Source of the DNA: Geobacter sp. UBA2189
Lineage (GTDB): Bacteria > Desulfobacterota > Desulfuromonadia > Geobacterales > Pseudopelobacteraceae
DNA: 64,000 nt
Assembly (NCBI GenBank): GCA_002328035.1
Contig: DCVL01000007.1
Coordinates: 1 to 64,000, forward strand
Direction: 5' to 3'
Position numbers and translations under genes: made by a program. Below the pieces are notes generated by a model. It did not search any database, had not been told where the DNA came from, and was given only the letters and a program-made list of their open reading frames with translations. This document shows, in pieces, positions 15,981 through 24,891 of the stretch (position 1 is the stretch's first letter; every line of letters begins with the position of its first letter).

Positions 15981-18772
15981 CTCTGTTCTCCTTCAGGCAG
16001 CAGATCCAGTAAATCCTGATATTCATATCCCTTTGCCAACCTTCGCAGTTCCCTGGCGATGTCCGCATCATACGCCTCAAGCAGATCAATTGCCGCCAGC
16101 GCCCGGTAAACGTCCGCTTCAATAATAGCCCCACGGATCTCGCCCAGCAGGTCGGACGGCATAGTCGCGAGGGATTTCCGCGTCACCTGTGCCCTCTTTT
16201 TCACCTCTTCCTTACGTGCTTCGTAGCGCTTTTTGCGTTTCAGGGTAACATCCGCATTGTCCGTCGTCTCCAGGCAGATGTCCAAACGGAAGATGCATCC
16301 GCTGCCCACCATGCTTTGCACGGTAACGTCGCCTCCCATCATACGCAGGTATTCCCGGCTGATGGCCAACCCGAGCCCCGTGCCCCCCTGTGTGCGCATG
16401 CCGGTCGTGGTCTGTGCGAAGGGGGTGAACAGCTTGGGTAACTCCTCGTCGGCGATGCCGGAGCCGCTGTCTTCAACCTCCACCACCAGGCGAAACCTTT
16501 TTTGCGTTTCCACCCGATCCGCGCACACCCGCAGCATGACGCCTCCTTTGGCGGTGAATTTGAGCGCATTGTCCAGTATGTTGATCAGCGCCTGTCGCAG
16601 CTTGCCCTCGTCACCCCTGACAAAGCGTGGGATATCCCCGGTTGACGTCATTGAGAATGCAAGTTGCTTGCTGTCGGCCAACTGGCGGAACATACTCTCA
16701 AGATCGTTCAGCAGGGCATGAAGGTCGAAGGGGTCAAGATTCAGAACCGTGCGGCCTGCCTCGATCCTGGACATCTCCAGGATGTTGTTAAGCAGCGTCA
16801 TCAGGTGTTCGCCGTTCCTGTTGATCGTGACAATCTGCTCTTCCATCTGCGGGGTGATATCCGGGTTGCGCAGCATAAGCTGGCTAAAACCGAGGATGGC
16901 GTTCATCGGGGTGCGGATCTCGTGCGACATGTTGGCAAGAAATGCGGACTTGGTCGTGGCTGCCTTTTCCGATGCAAGCCGTGCAATCTCTGACTCCTGG
17001 AGCTTCCGCCGTTCCGTGACATCCCTGAACGCTCCAAGAAGATAGCGCTTCCCGTCCAGGGTGATGGAAGAAGTATTTATATCCGCATAGAAAACGCTCC
17101 CATCCTTTCTTTTGACAGGCATGTTCTCCGCAACCGTAATCTCTCCCTTTATCTGTCTGTCAAGCTGCTTGATGACATACGGCAACTCATTGTTATCCGT
17201 GTGGATATCCATAATGCCGAGCCGCATGAGTTCATCTTTCCCGTAACCGAGCATCCGGCAGATCGCCGGGTTGCACAAAAAAAACATCTTGCTTTCGATA
17301 TCAGCTACAAGCATTCCGTCTGTGTTGTTGTCAAACAGAGACCTGAATCTCAGCTCCGACTCCTTCAGATTTTCTTCAGCCTGCTTGCGCCCGCTGATGT
17401 CGCGGACGATAGCCTGGAGAAACAGTTCACTGTCCAGTTCTATGCTGTTGAGGCTTACCTCCGCATCAAAAGGGGCGCCGTCATAGCGGCAGTGTTTCCA
17501 CTCAAATATTTGCGGGTTACCCGCAAGGGCTGCCTGTATCTTCTCAAGAGCTTTATCTTTTGAGTCACGCCCGTCAGGCTGGAGTGATGGTGAAAATTTG
17601 TACGGGGGTTGTCCGATAATCTGGTCTCTCGAACAGTGAAACATATGCAATGTCTTGGTGTTGCAATCAACAAAAAGGTCCTCCTTCAAAAGGAATATGG
17701 CGTCGTTTGCATTCTCAAAAAGGGTTCTGAATTTTAACTCCGATTCCCTCAGGTTCTCCTCTGTCTTCTTCCGCCCGCTGATGTCGTGGATGATATGTAC
17801 AGATCCGCATAATTGCCCGTCCGGAGAATGGATAGGCGACACGGAAATTAAATAGAAGCCGTTCCACTGTTCAATATAGGTCTCGGTCGAATGCGGCTGG
17901 CCGTCGGCCAGCAAGGTAACGTGCGGGCAGAACCCGGGCGGTCCGGTGGCGTGATGCATGACCTCGTAACAGGTCAGCCCCACTATCGCAGAAGGCAGAA
18001 GACCCAATTTGTCCGCCAGGGTCTTGTTGCCCTTGACGATCCTGTGATTGACATCCACAATCATGATCGGATCAGTTATGGCGTCAAACGTGCGCTCCCA
18101 CTCATCCCAGGCTTTTATTATCCCTTCCTCGGCAAGTTTGTGTGCGGCGATTTCTCTGGAAAGTTCCTCTGTTCGTATTTCAATCGCATCTTCAAGCATC
18201 ACGTTAAGGCTTCGAAGCTGTTCCTGCGCCTTGAGTTGTTCCATATTATGCCAGACGGCGTTCTCGTAGGTGGAGATGAGAAAGCTGAGGGTCTGGGCGC
18301 GATCCGAATGAACCTCGTAGCGTTTGTTTTCATATTCAAACGAGATGCACTTCAGGTCGGGGTTGTTTCTGAACTGGATCGGATTGGTCAGCAGCGACCG
18401 TATCTTTGACAGGAACAGATCTTCGCAGATTGTTTTTGTCATATAGGCGTCTGCGCCGGATTCGAGGCCGCGTATGATCTCCTCCGGCTCATACAGTTGC
18501 GTCAACAGCACGACAGGGATCTCCTTGAGCTCCTCTGAATCCTTGACCTCCCGGCACATCTGGTAGCCGTCCATCACCGGCATCACGACGTCACTGAGGA
18601 TGAGCGCCGGTTTGAGCGTTTGCGCCGACGCCAGCCCCTCTGCGCCGTTATGTGCAACAGCTATCCGGTATCCTTCACGCGTCAGTCTGTGTTTGAGCGC
18701 CTCTGCCTGTACGGCGCTGTCTTCGACGACAAGGATCAGTTTCCCGTTTTCGTTTGCATGCTCTTCGGGCAT
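15977..18772 (-). CDS. receiver-PAS3-histidine kinase with helical tail
   Basis: Sensor kinase of 931 residues: N-terminal receiver (LILVVEDSAVQAE, LILSDVVMPVMDG), a conserved 60-residue segment, coiled coil, three PAS domains (about 230-345, 350-465 and 475-590), HisKA with SHEIRTPMNAILGF (His 617), the ATPase domain (INILDNALKF, GGTGLGLAIS) and an 80-residue helical tail ending LLDLLPEGEQR. The tail resembles that of the 830-residue kinase upstream, but the receiver lying before it there is missing here. The ATG at 18772 follows AAGGA; a TTG two codons earlier overlaps the previous stop. No membrane segments, so the stimulus is cytoplasmic or reaches it through the Che-like proteins. Confidence 0.88.
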   Translation of the reverse strand: MPEEHANENGKLILVVEDSAVQAEALKHRLTREGYRIAVAHNGAEGLASAQTLKPALILSDVVMPVMDGYQMCREVKDSEELKEIPVVLLTQLYEPEEIIRGLESGADAYMTKTICEDLFLSKIRSLLTNPIQFRNNPDLKCISFEYENKRYEVHSDRAQTLSFLISTYENAVWHNMEQLKAQEQLRSLNVMLEDAIEIRTEELSREIAAHKLAEEGIIKAWDEWERTFDAITDPIMIVDVNHRIVKGNKTLADKLGLLPSAIVGLTCYEVMHHATGPPGFCPHVTLLADGQPHSTETYIEQWNGFYLISVSPIHSPDGQLCGSVHIIHDISGRKKTEENLRESELKFRTLFENANDAIFLLKEDLFVDCNTKTLHMFHCSRDQIIGQPPYKFSPSLQPDGRDSKDKALEKIQAALAGNPQIFEWKHCRYDGAPFDAEVSLNSIELDSELFLQAIVRDISGRKQAEENLKESELRFRSLFDNNTDGMLVADIESKMFFLCNPAICRMLGYGKDELMRLGIMDIHTDNNELPYVIKQLDRQIKGEITVAENMPVKRKDGSVFYADINTSSITLDGKRYLLGAFRDVTERRKLQESEIARLASEKAATTKSAFLANMSHEIRTPMNAILGFSQLMLRNPDITPQMEEQIVTINRNGEHLMTLLNNILEMSRIEAGRTVLNLDPFDLHALLNDLESMFRQLADSKQLAFSMTSTGDIPRFVRGDEGKLRQALINILDNALKFTAKGGVMLRVCADRVETQKRFRLVVEVEDSGSGIADEELPKLFTPFAQTTTGMRTQGGTGLGLAISREYLRMMGGDVTVQSMVGSGCIFRLDICLETTDNADVTLKRKKRYEARKEEVKKRAQVTRKSLATMPSDLLGEIRGAIIEADVYRALAAIDLLEAYDADIARELRRLAKGYEYQDLLDLLPEGEQR

Positions 18773-18774
18773 AA

Positions 18775-21267
18775 TCAATTTCCTTCCGGCAGTAGATCCA
18801 GCAGTATCTGGTATTCATACCCCTTTGCCAGTTGTCGCAGCCCCTCGGCTATGCCTGCGTCATACGCCTCAAGCAGATCGATTGCCGCCAGCGCCCGGTA
18901 CACGTCCGCCTCAATAATCGCCTCACGGATCCCTGCAAGCAGATCGGCAGGCATGGCGGCAAGGGATTCACGCGTCACCCCTGCCGTTTTTCCTTCCTCT
19001 TTCGTCGCCGCTCCGGGCTCTTGGGGGTCGTACAGATATTCCACCTGCAACAGTTCCCTGATCTTTTCGAACAGCTCGTTTTCACGGAACGGCTTGCCCA
19101 CAAAGTCATCCGCCCCAACGGCCATCATCTCAACCCTGTTTTCCGTGAAGGCGCTGGCTGTCACGCTGATGATCTTGACATCCTTTCCGCGCTTGCCGGC
19201 TCTGATGCGGCCGATGGCCTCGTACCCGTCCATCACCGGCATATGGGTGTCCATCAGGATCAGGTGCGGCTGCCAGGCTTGATCTGTCCGTAGCGCCTCT
19301 TCACCGTTGCAGACGGCACGGATCTCAAACCCGACCGATTGAAGTAATTGCACCAGCAGTTCGCGGTTGTCCTGATTGTCGTCGGCAACCAGGATGCGGC
19401 ATGGCGCCTGGCCGGGCCGCAGCCCCAGGACGCGCCGGTTGTCCCCCTTCTGTGGCACGGAAGCGTCATCCGTCTCCTCCAGGCAGATGCCGAAACGAAA
19501 GATGCTCCCGACCCCCACCGCACTCTCCACGGCCAGGTCTCCTCCCATCATCTGCACATATTCCTTGCTGATGGCCAGACCGAGCCCCGTGCCATCCTTG
19601 GTGCGCATGCCGCTTGCTGTCTGCTCGAAGGGTCTGAAGATCTTGTATAATTCATCCTGGGAGATGCCGGGGCCGCTGTCCTCTACCTCCACCACCAGGC
19701 GGAACGTTTTTTCAGTTCCTCCCCCTTCAAGGTTAGGAGGGGGAAGGGGTGGGAGAGTATTGTCCCGGTCCGCCCCTGCCCGCAGTATGACGCCACCCTT
19801 GTCGGTAAATTTGACCGCATTGCCCAGTATGTTAATCAGCACCTGCCGCATCTTTCCCACGTCACCCCTCACATAGCGCGGGATATCTTCCTTCAACTCC
19901 AGCGATAAGGAGAGTTGCTTGCTGTCGGCGCGTTGGCGGAACATCATTTCTATATCCCGCAGCAGGGCAGGGAGGTCGAAGGGGTCAAGGTTCAGACTAA
20001 TCCGGCCCGCCTCAATCTTGGACATCTCCAGGATGTCGTTGATCAGTGCCAGCAAATACTCGCCGCTCCGGTTGATCGTGGCAAGCTGTTCCGCCAGACG
20101 CGGGGTAAGGTCCGGGTCGCGCTGCATAAGCTGGCTGAAACCAAGGATGGCGTTCATCGGCGTACGGATCTCGTGCGACATGTTGGCAAGAAATGCGGAC
20201 TTGGACTTGGTCGCCTTTTCCGCCGCAAGCCGTGCAATCTCTGACTCCCGGAGCTTCCGCCGTTCCGTAATGTCCCTGAAGGAGCCAATAATAAATTCTT
20301 TCCCGTTCAGGGTGGCGGGAGACGCATTAACATCCGCGTAAAAGACGCTCCCATCCCTCCTTTTTACCGGAATATCCTCCGTAACCGTAATCTCCCGCTT
20401 TACCTGTCGTTCAAACTGCCTGATAATATATGCCAACTCATCAACAGGGTGGATATCATCGATACCGAGCCGCAGGAGTTCTTCCTCGCTGTAGCCAAGC
20501 ATCCTGCAGATTGCCGGGTTGCACAGATAAAATCTTCTGTCATTGATACTGGCGCCAACTACGCCGTCGTTTATGGTCTCAAAGATGGTTCTGAAGCGCT
20601 GCTCTGATTCTTTCAGCTCCTGCTCCACTTTTATACGCTCTGCAATTTCATTGGTAAGCTCTTGCGTTCTCTCTTCAATCATTTCTTCAAGCATCTCGTT
20701 AAGCCTGCGCAACTGCTCCTGCACCTTGTTCAGTTCCCGGTTCTGCCAGATAGCGCTCTCGTAGGTTGAAATGAGAAAGCTTAAGGTCTGGGCGCGGTCG
20801 GAATGCACCTCGTACCGTTGGTTCTGATATTCAAAGGAGATGCATTTCAGGTCGGGGCGATTCCTGAACTGAAGCGGATTGCTCAGCAGCGACCGAACCT
20901 TTGCCAGAAACAGATCTTCGCCGACTGTCTTGGTTATATAGGCGTCAGCGCCCGATTCGAGGCCGCGGATGATCTCTTCCGGTTCATACAGTTGCGTCAA
21001 CAGCACCACTGGGATATCTTTCAGGGTCTTCGTGTCCTTTATCTCCCTGCACATCTGGTAGCCGTCCATCACCGGCATCACGACGTCGCTGAGGATAAGC
21101 GCCGGCCTGAGCGTCTGCGTCAATGCCAGCCCTTCTGCGCCATCATGGGCAACGGCTGTCCGGTAGCCTTCACGCGTCAGCATGCGCGTGAGCAGATCTG
21201 CCTGCACGGCGCTGTCCTCGACGATCAGGATCAGTCTATTGTTATTGTTTTCAGGTTCTTCGGACAT
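18775..21267 (-). CDS. hybrid histidine kinase (REC-PAS-HisKA-HATPase-REC)
   Basis: Hybrid kinase of 830 residues: receiver (LILIVEDSAVQADLL), linker and coiled coil, PAS (about 225-340), HisKA with SHEIRTPMNAILGFSQ (His 365), ATPase (INILGNAVKF, DGTGLGLAIS), second receiver (RILVADDNQDNREL, LILMDTHMPVMDGYE, GKPF) and a helical tail. It is a tandem paralogue of the next kinase, which lacks the second receiver. Within the ATPase domain a proline-glycine stretch (TLPPLPPPNLEGGG, about 503-517) is encoded by an intergenic-type palindromic repeat and is absent from the paralogue. It lies 22 bases after cheB in the same operon. Confidence 0.9.
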   Translation of the reverse strand: MSEEPENNNNRLILIVEDSAVQADLLTRMLTREGYRTAVAHDGAEGLALTQTLRPALILSDVVMPVMDGYQMCREIKDTKTLKDIPVVLLTQLYEPEEIIRGLESGADAYITKTVGEDLFLAKVRSLLSNPLQFRNRPDLKCISFEYQNQRYEVHSDRAQTLSFLISTYESAIWQNRELNKVQEQLRRLNEMLEEMIEERTQELTNEIAERIKVEQELKESEQRFRTIFETINDGVVGASINDRRFYLCNPAICRMLGYSEEELLRLGIDDIHPVDELAYIIRQFERQVKREITVTEDIPVKRRDGSVFYADVNASPATLNGKEFIIGSFRDITERRKLRESEIARLAAEKATKSKSAFLANMSHEIRTPMNAILGFSQLMQRDPDLTPRLAEQLATINRSGEYLLALINDILEMSKIEAGRISLNLDPFDLPALLRDIEMMFRQRADSKQLSLSLELKEDIPRYVRGDVGKMRQVLINILGNAVKFTDKGGVILRAGADRDNTLPPLPPPNLEGGGTEKTFRLVVEVEDSGPGISQDELYKIFRPFEQTASGMRTKDGTGLGLAISKEYVQMMGGDLAVESAVGVGSIFRFGICLEETDDASVPQKGDNRRVLGLRPGQAPCRILVADDNQDNRELLVQLLQSVGFEIRAVCNGEEALRTDQAWQPHLILMDTHMPVMDGYEAIGRIRAGKRGKDVKIISVTASAFTENRVEMMAVGADDFVGKPFRENELFEKIRELLQVEYLYDPQEPGAATKEEGKTAGVTRESLAAMPADLLAGIREAIIEADVYRALAAIDLLEAYDAGIAEGLRQLAKGYEYQILLDLLPEGN
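19716..19757. repeat. C-rich palindromic repeat inside a kinase gene
   Basis: CCTCCCCCTTCAAGG next to TTAGGAGGGGGAAGG resembles the cores of the repeats at 22350, 24814 and 27297 but lies in frame within the ATPase domain of the hybrid kinase. It adds about 14 residues relative to the tandem paralogue. Confidence 0.65.
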
Positions 21268-21289
21268 GATGTAACGACCTCTTTCCTAT

Positions 21290-22330
21290 TTATTTCACCA
21301 ACTGCGCCAGCAGCGCGGCTATCCTCTCCGGCGGCAGGATATAGTCTGCTGCGCCCAGCCTGACCGCCTCACCCGGCATGCCGAAGATAATGGAACTCTC
21401 CTCATCCTGCGCCACGGTCACGGCGCCCTTGTTCCGGAGCAGCTTCAGATCGTCGGCGCCGTCCCTCCCCATGCCGGTCAGCAATACACCCGCGCTGTTC
21501 GGACCGAAGGTCTCCGCCACGGAACGGAACAGCCGAGCCACGGACGGCCTGAGACCATTCTCAGGAGCCTCGTTGGAGAGGATGATGCGATGATCCCTCC
21601 CCGCCAGCATATGGAGGCCGTCCGGGGCGAAATAGGCATGGCCGGGGGCGGGATACTCGCCATTGGTGGCGATATGGGCGGGAAAACTGGTGGAGTCGCC
21701 GAGCCATTTCACAAAGTTTTCCATGAAGCCGGTTGCCATATGCTGCACGACCAGCAGTGGTACGGAGAGATCTTTCGGCAATGCGGAAAATATCTCCTGA
21801 ATGACGGCCGGACCTCCGGTTGAGGCGCCGATGGCCACCACCCGGATCTTCTCCGGGGTTACTCTCGCCGCAACCGGAGGAAGAGGTGGAACCAGCGCCT
21901 CTTTGCGAAGCCGTGGCCAGCGTTTGACCACCTTGATCTCGCTCATCATTTTCACGGTTCTGATCAGCTCGGCGGCATCGTTCGGATAGTCGGGGTGCCC
22001 CGGTCCGCCCGGTTTCCTTAAGATGGCCAGCGCACCCGCCTCAATGGCACGAAACGACTTGTTCGCGTCATTGGCGTTGTAACTTCCGCTGACGATGATG
22101 ATCGGCACTGGATTGGTCTCCATGATCCGGCGCGTCGTGTCGAAGCCGTCGAGATTCGGCATATGGATGTCCATGGTGATGACGTCAGGCTTCAGACGTT
22201 CCACTGCTGAAAGCGCCTTCTCGCCATCCTCGGCTACCCCCACGACCTGCATCCGGCTGTCGGATTCCAGAATATGGGTGAGAAGCTCCCGCTCAACCGC
22301 TGAATCTTCCACTATGAGGACACGGATCAT
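21290..22330 (-). CDS. cheB: CheB-type protein-glutamate methylesterase
   Basis: Response regulator methylesterase of 346 residues that removes methyl groups from the chemoreceptor and resets the array. The receiver holds VLIVEDSAVERELL and VITMDIHMPNLDG (phospho-acceptor Asp 54). The catalytic domain has IGASTGGP (serine), VVQHMATGF (histidine) and TGMGRDGADDL (aspartate), so the triad is complete. AAAGGA precedes the ATG. It corresponds by position to WspF of the Pseudomonas Wsp system. A C-rich palindromic repeat separates it from cheA. Confidence 0.95.
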   Translation of the reverse strand: MIRVLIVEDSAVERELLTHILESDSRMQVVGVAEDGEKALSAVERLKPDVITMDIHMPNLDGFDTTRRIMETNPVPIIIVSGSYNANDANKSFRAIEAGALAILRKPGGPGHPDYPNDAAELIRTVKMMSEIKVVKRWPRLRKEALVPPLPPVAARVTPEKIRVVAIGASTGGPAVIQEIFSALPKDLSVPLLVVQHMATGFMENFVKWLGDSTSFPAHIATNGEYPAPGHAYFAPDGLHMLAGRDHRIILSNEAPENGLRPSVARLFRSVAETFGPNSAGVLLTGMGRDGADDLKLLRNKGAVTVAQDEESSIIFGMPGEAVRLGAADYILPPERIAALLAQLVK

Positions 22331-22349
22331 GTTGGGTTCCTTTAGGATT

Positions 22350-22455
22350 AAATCCCCCCTAACCCCCCTTTCTGAATGGGGGGAACTTTAAAACCTCGCC
22401 CTCGGAGGGGCGGCTTTAAGCCTCCCCCTTTTTAAAGGGGGATTGAGGGGGATTT
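22350..22455. repeat. C-rich palindromic repeat, cheA-cheB gap
   Basis: Terminal arms AAATCCCCCCTAACCCCCC and a complementary GGGGGATTGAGGGGGATTT flank inner C-rich and G-rich palindromes. The same plan recurs at 24814-24891 and 27297-27376. It fills almost the entire intergenic region inside the operon. Confidence 0.8.
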
Positions 22456-22468
22456 GCCGTTACGCTGT

Positions 22469-24796
22469 TCACACCAGCCTTTTCATCACGTCCAGCAGAT
22501 TACCCTGATCAAAGCTGCTCTTTACGATGTAGGCGTTTGCCCCGGCGTCAATCCCGCGCTCCCGGTCTTCCCGCGAGGCGAGGGCGGTCACCAGCACCAC
22601 CGGCAGATCGCCCAGTTCCCGGTCGGCGCGGATTTTTACGGTCAGTTCGAAACCGTTCATACGCGGCATGTCCACGTCGGAAACCACGATGTCGAACGTG
22701 CCGCTCTTCACCCTGGTAAAGCCGTCAAGGCCGTCCACCGCCGTGACGACACTGTAGCCGGAAGACTCCAGAATATTTTTGAGCAGGGTCCGGGTGGTGA
22801 TGGAATCCTCCACCACCAGAACCGAACGCGCCCGGTTCGCGCTCACCTCGGCTTCGGCGTCGCCACGCATGGGGGAGAGAGCGGCGCTGCGGGCGGCCGA
22901 CTTCAGCAGATCGGTTACGTTGAGGATCGGCGCAACCAGGCCGTTGCCGAGAACCGTCGCACCCGCCACGTTGCGTACCCGTGACAACTGGCGTCCCAGC
23001 CCCTTGAATAGCACCTCCAGTTCGCCCAGAACCTCGTCAACCTGAAAGGCGATATGCGTGCCTGCCGCAGCAAGCAGCGCCACCGGCAGCTGTTCCTGAA
23101 CCTCAGCGGAAGCGGCTGATACAGGCAGTTCCAGCACAGCCGCAAGGCGGATCAGAGAAGCCGCTTCCCCGTTCAGGCTGATTGTTTCGCGGTTTTCCAC
23201 GCTTTTGATCTGCTCCGGTTTCACCCTCAGCACCCTGGCGACATACATGGCCGGCAGAACGAACAGCCGTGACCCAAGGCGGATGAGAATGCCCCGGAAC
23301 GTGGCAACCGTCAGCGGCAGCACGATGCGGAAAGTCGTCCCTGAACCGGACGTCGATTCCACACTGACCGTCCCGCCCAGTTTTTCCACCTTCTCCCGCA
23401 CAATGGCCAGCCCAAGCCCCCGGCCGGAAATCTCGGTGATGATCGGGCTTGTGGTAACCCCTGAGTGAAAGACATGCGCCAGAAGTTCCTGATCGCCAAG
23501 CTCGGCCACCCTGTCCCCCGACAGCGCGCCGAGCTTCAAAAGCGCGCTTCTGACCCCCTCAAGCTGGATGCCGCCGCCGTCATCGGCGATGTTCAATTCC
23601 ACCTTGTTGTCTCCGGGGGTTACCGCAACCCGGATCGTCCCGCGCGGCGGCTTGCCTTTTGCCCTACGCTCCGCCGGACTTTCGATGCCATGATCGATGC
23701 AGTTTCTCACCAGATGCACCAGCGGATCTTTCATCTCCTCCAGAATGCGCCGGTCGATCTCGATTTCATCCCCGCTGATGGTCAGCTCGATATCCTTGCC
23801 GCTCTCCTTTGAGAGATCCCGGACAATCTTGGGCAGGATCTCCAGCAGGGATGAAAACGGGAACATCAGGACTTTTTTCATATCGTTGAGCAGGTTGTTA
23901 ATCATGCCACCCAGTGCCCGACCGTCACGTTCGGCTGACTTGACCTCGACCGAAAAGCCGGCTTCGAGGTTTTTTACAAACTCACTGTTCCAATCCAGAA
24001 AATCCAGCAGCCGCGCCAGTGAGCGTTGTTTTTCAACGGTTCCCTGTCCCATGCTCCTGCCCCCGGTTGTCTTGAATTCCTGCGCCAATGAGCCGACCCT
24101 GCCCCATTCCTTTTTCCAGGCGGCAAAACCGGCGCCGACTGCCCGCATGTCAAGGACCCGCTGAGATGATGAGAGCTTGGCGGAAAGCATCTCTTCCGAC
24201 TGCAACAGCACGGAGGTCAGCCGGGTCGTGGCAACCCTGACCGTATCCGGCATGCTGAAAACCCTTTGAACCGGCGAATCCATCAGAATCGGCGAATCGG
24301 AGAGTGGGGATGCTTCCTGAATCGGAGAAACGGGGAGTGGGGGAAGAGGGGAAACTTTTTCCATCTGCTCTTCTTCCCCGTTTCTGCCTTTCCCCGCCTC
24401 TTCAAGCCGACTGATGAGGCTACGCTGCTGAATCTTGTCGTCATGCGTCCGTTCAGCGCCGCTATCGGCAAGACCACGTCCGAGAAAGTCCAGGGTCTCC
24501 TGAAGAAGATCAAAGAGTCCGGCGGATGCCGACAGCTCACCCTTCTTCATGGCGGAAAAAACACTCTCCAGCGCCTGGCAGAGCAGTTCGACCTCCCGCA
24601 GATTGACGGCGCGGGCCGCTCCCTTCAGACTGTGCGCCTCACGAAAGATCGTCTCGACAAGCTCAGCCTGCCGCTCCGGGATCGCCCCCTTTTCCAGTTC
24701 GAGAAGTCCCGAGCAGATACCCTTCAAATGCTCGTCCGCTTCTACCGTGAAGGTTACGAGAAGTTTCTTCAGAAATTCAGCGTCGTTATCGATCAC
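22469..24796 (-). CDS. cheA: CheA-receiver hybrid kinase, WspE-like
   Basis: Chemosensory kinase of 775 residues. Domains in order: HPt with AHSLKGAARAV (His 55), a variable linker, dimerisation and ATPase domain (LVHLVRNCIDHGIESP, DDGGGI, GRGLGLAIV), a CheW-like domain and a C-terminal receiver (VLVVEDSITTRTLLKN, IVVSDVDMPRMNG). No CheY gene lies nearby, so the fused receiver probably acts as sink or relay. The GTG at 24796 is taken as start because GGGAG stands just upstream; the open frame before it is repeat sequence. Residues about 132-175 are encoded by a repeat also found in cheR and in the MCP-cheW gap. Confidence 0.93.
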   Translation of the reverse strand: MIDNDAEFLKKLLVTFTVEADEHLKGICSGLLELEKGAIPERQAELVETIFREAHSLKGAARAVNLREVELLCQALESVFSAMKKGELSASAGLFDLLQETLDFLGRGLADSGAERTHDDKIQQRSLISRLEEAGKGRNGEEEQMEKVSPLPPLPVSPIQEASPLSDSPILMDSPVQRVFSMPDTVRVATTRLTSVLLQSEEMLSAKLSSSQRVLDMRAVGAGFAAWKKEWGRVGSLAQEFKTTGGRSMGQGTVEKQRSLARLLDFLDWNSEFVKNLEAGFSVEVKSAERDGRALGGMINNLLNDMKKVLMFPFSSLLEILPKIVRDLSKESGKDIELTISGDEIEIDRRILEEMKDPLVHLVRNCIDHGIESPAERRAKGKPPRGTIRVAVTPGDNKVELNIADDGGGIQLEGVRSALLKLGALSGDRVAELGDQELLAHVFHSGVTTSPIITEISGRGLGLAIVREKVEKLGGTVSVESTSGSGTTFRIVLPLTVATFRGILIRLGSRLFVLPAMYVARVLRVKPEQIKSVENRETISLNGEAASLIRLAAVLELPVSAASAEVQEQLPVALLAAAGTHIAFQVDEVLGELEVLFKGLGRQLSRVRNVAGATVLGNGLVAPILNVTDLLKSAARSAALSPMRGDAEAEVSANRARSVLVVEDSITTRTLLKNILESSGYSVVTAVDGLDGFTRVKSGTFDIVVSDVDMPRMNGFELTVKIRADRELGDLPVVLVTALASREDRERGIDAGANAYIVKSSFDQGNLLDVMKRLV
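24266..24400. repeat. GAATCGGAGAA-family repeat inside cheA
   Basis: The stretch contains GAATCGGAGAAACGGGG and, further on, the distal arm CTTCTTCCCCGTTTCTGCC. The same pair of arms occurs at 26655-26737 (intergenic) and 27905-28035 (inside cheR). It is read through in frame and encodes a Ser-Pro-rich linker between the HPt and kinase parts of CheA. Confidence 0.75.
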
Positions 24797-24813
24797 TTCG
24801 TTTCTCCCTTTAA

Positions 24814-24891
24814 AACCACCCCCCCTCAATCCCCCCTTATCAGGGGGGAAGCCGTTAAGCCTCCCCTGATAAGGGGAGGCTTGGAGGGGTT
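24814..24891. repeat. C-rich palindromic repeat, MCP-cheA gap
   Basis: AACCACCCCCCCTCAATCCC at one end pairs with GGCTTGGAGGGGTT at the other, with CTTATCAGGGG and CCCCTGATAAG inside. The element runs up to the stop codon of the MCP gene. Confidence 0.8.
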
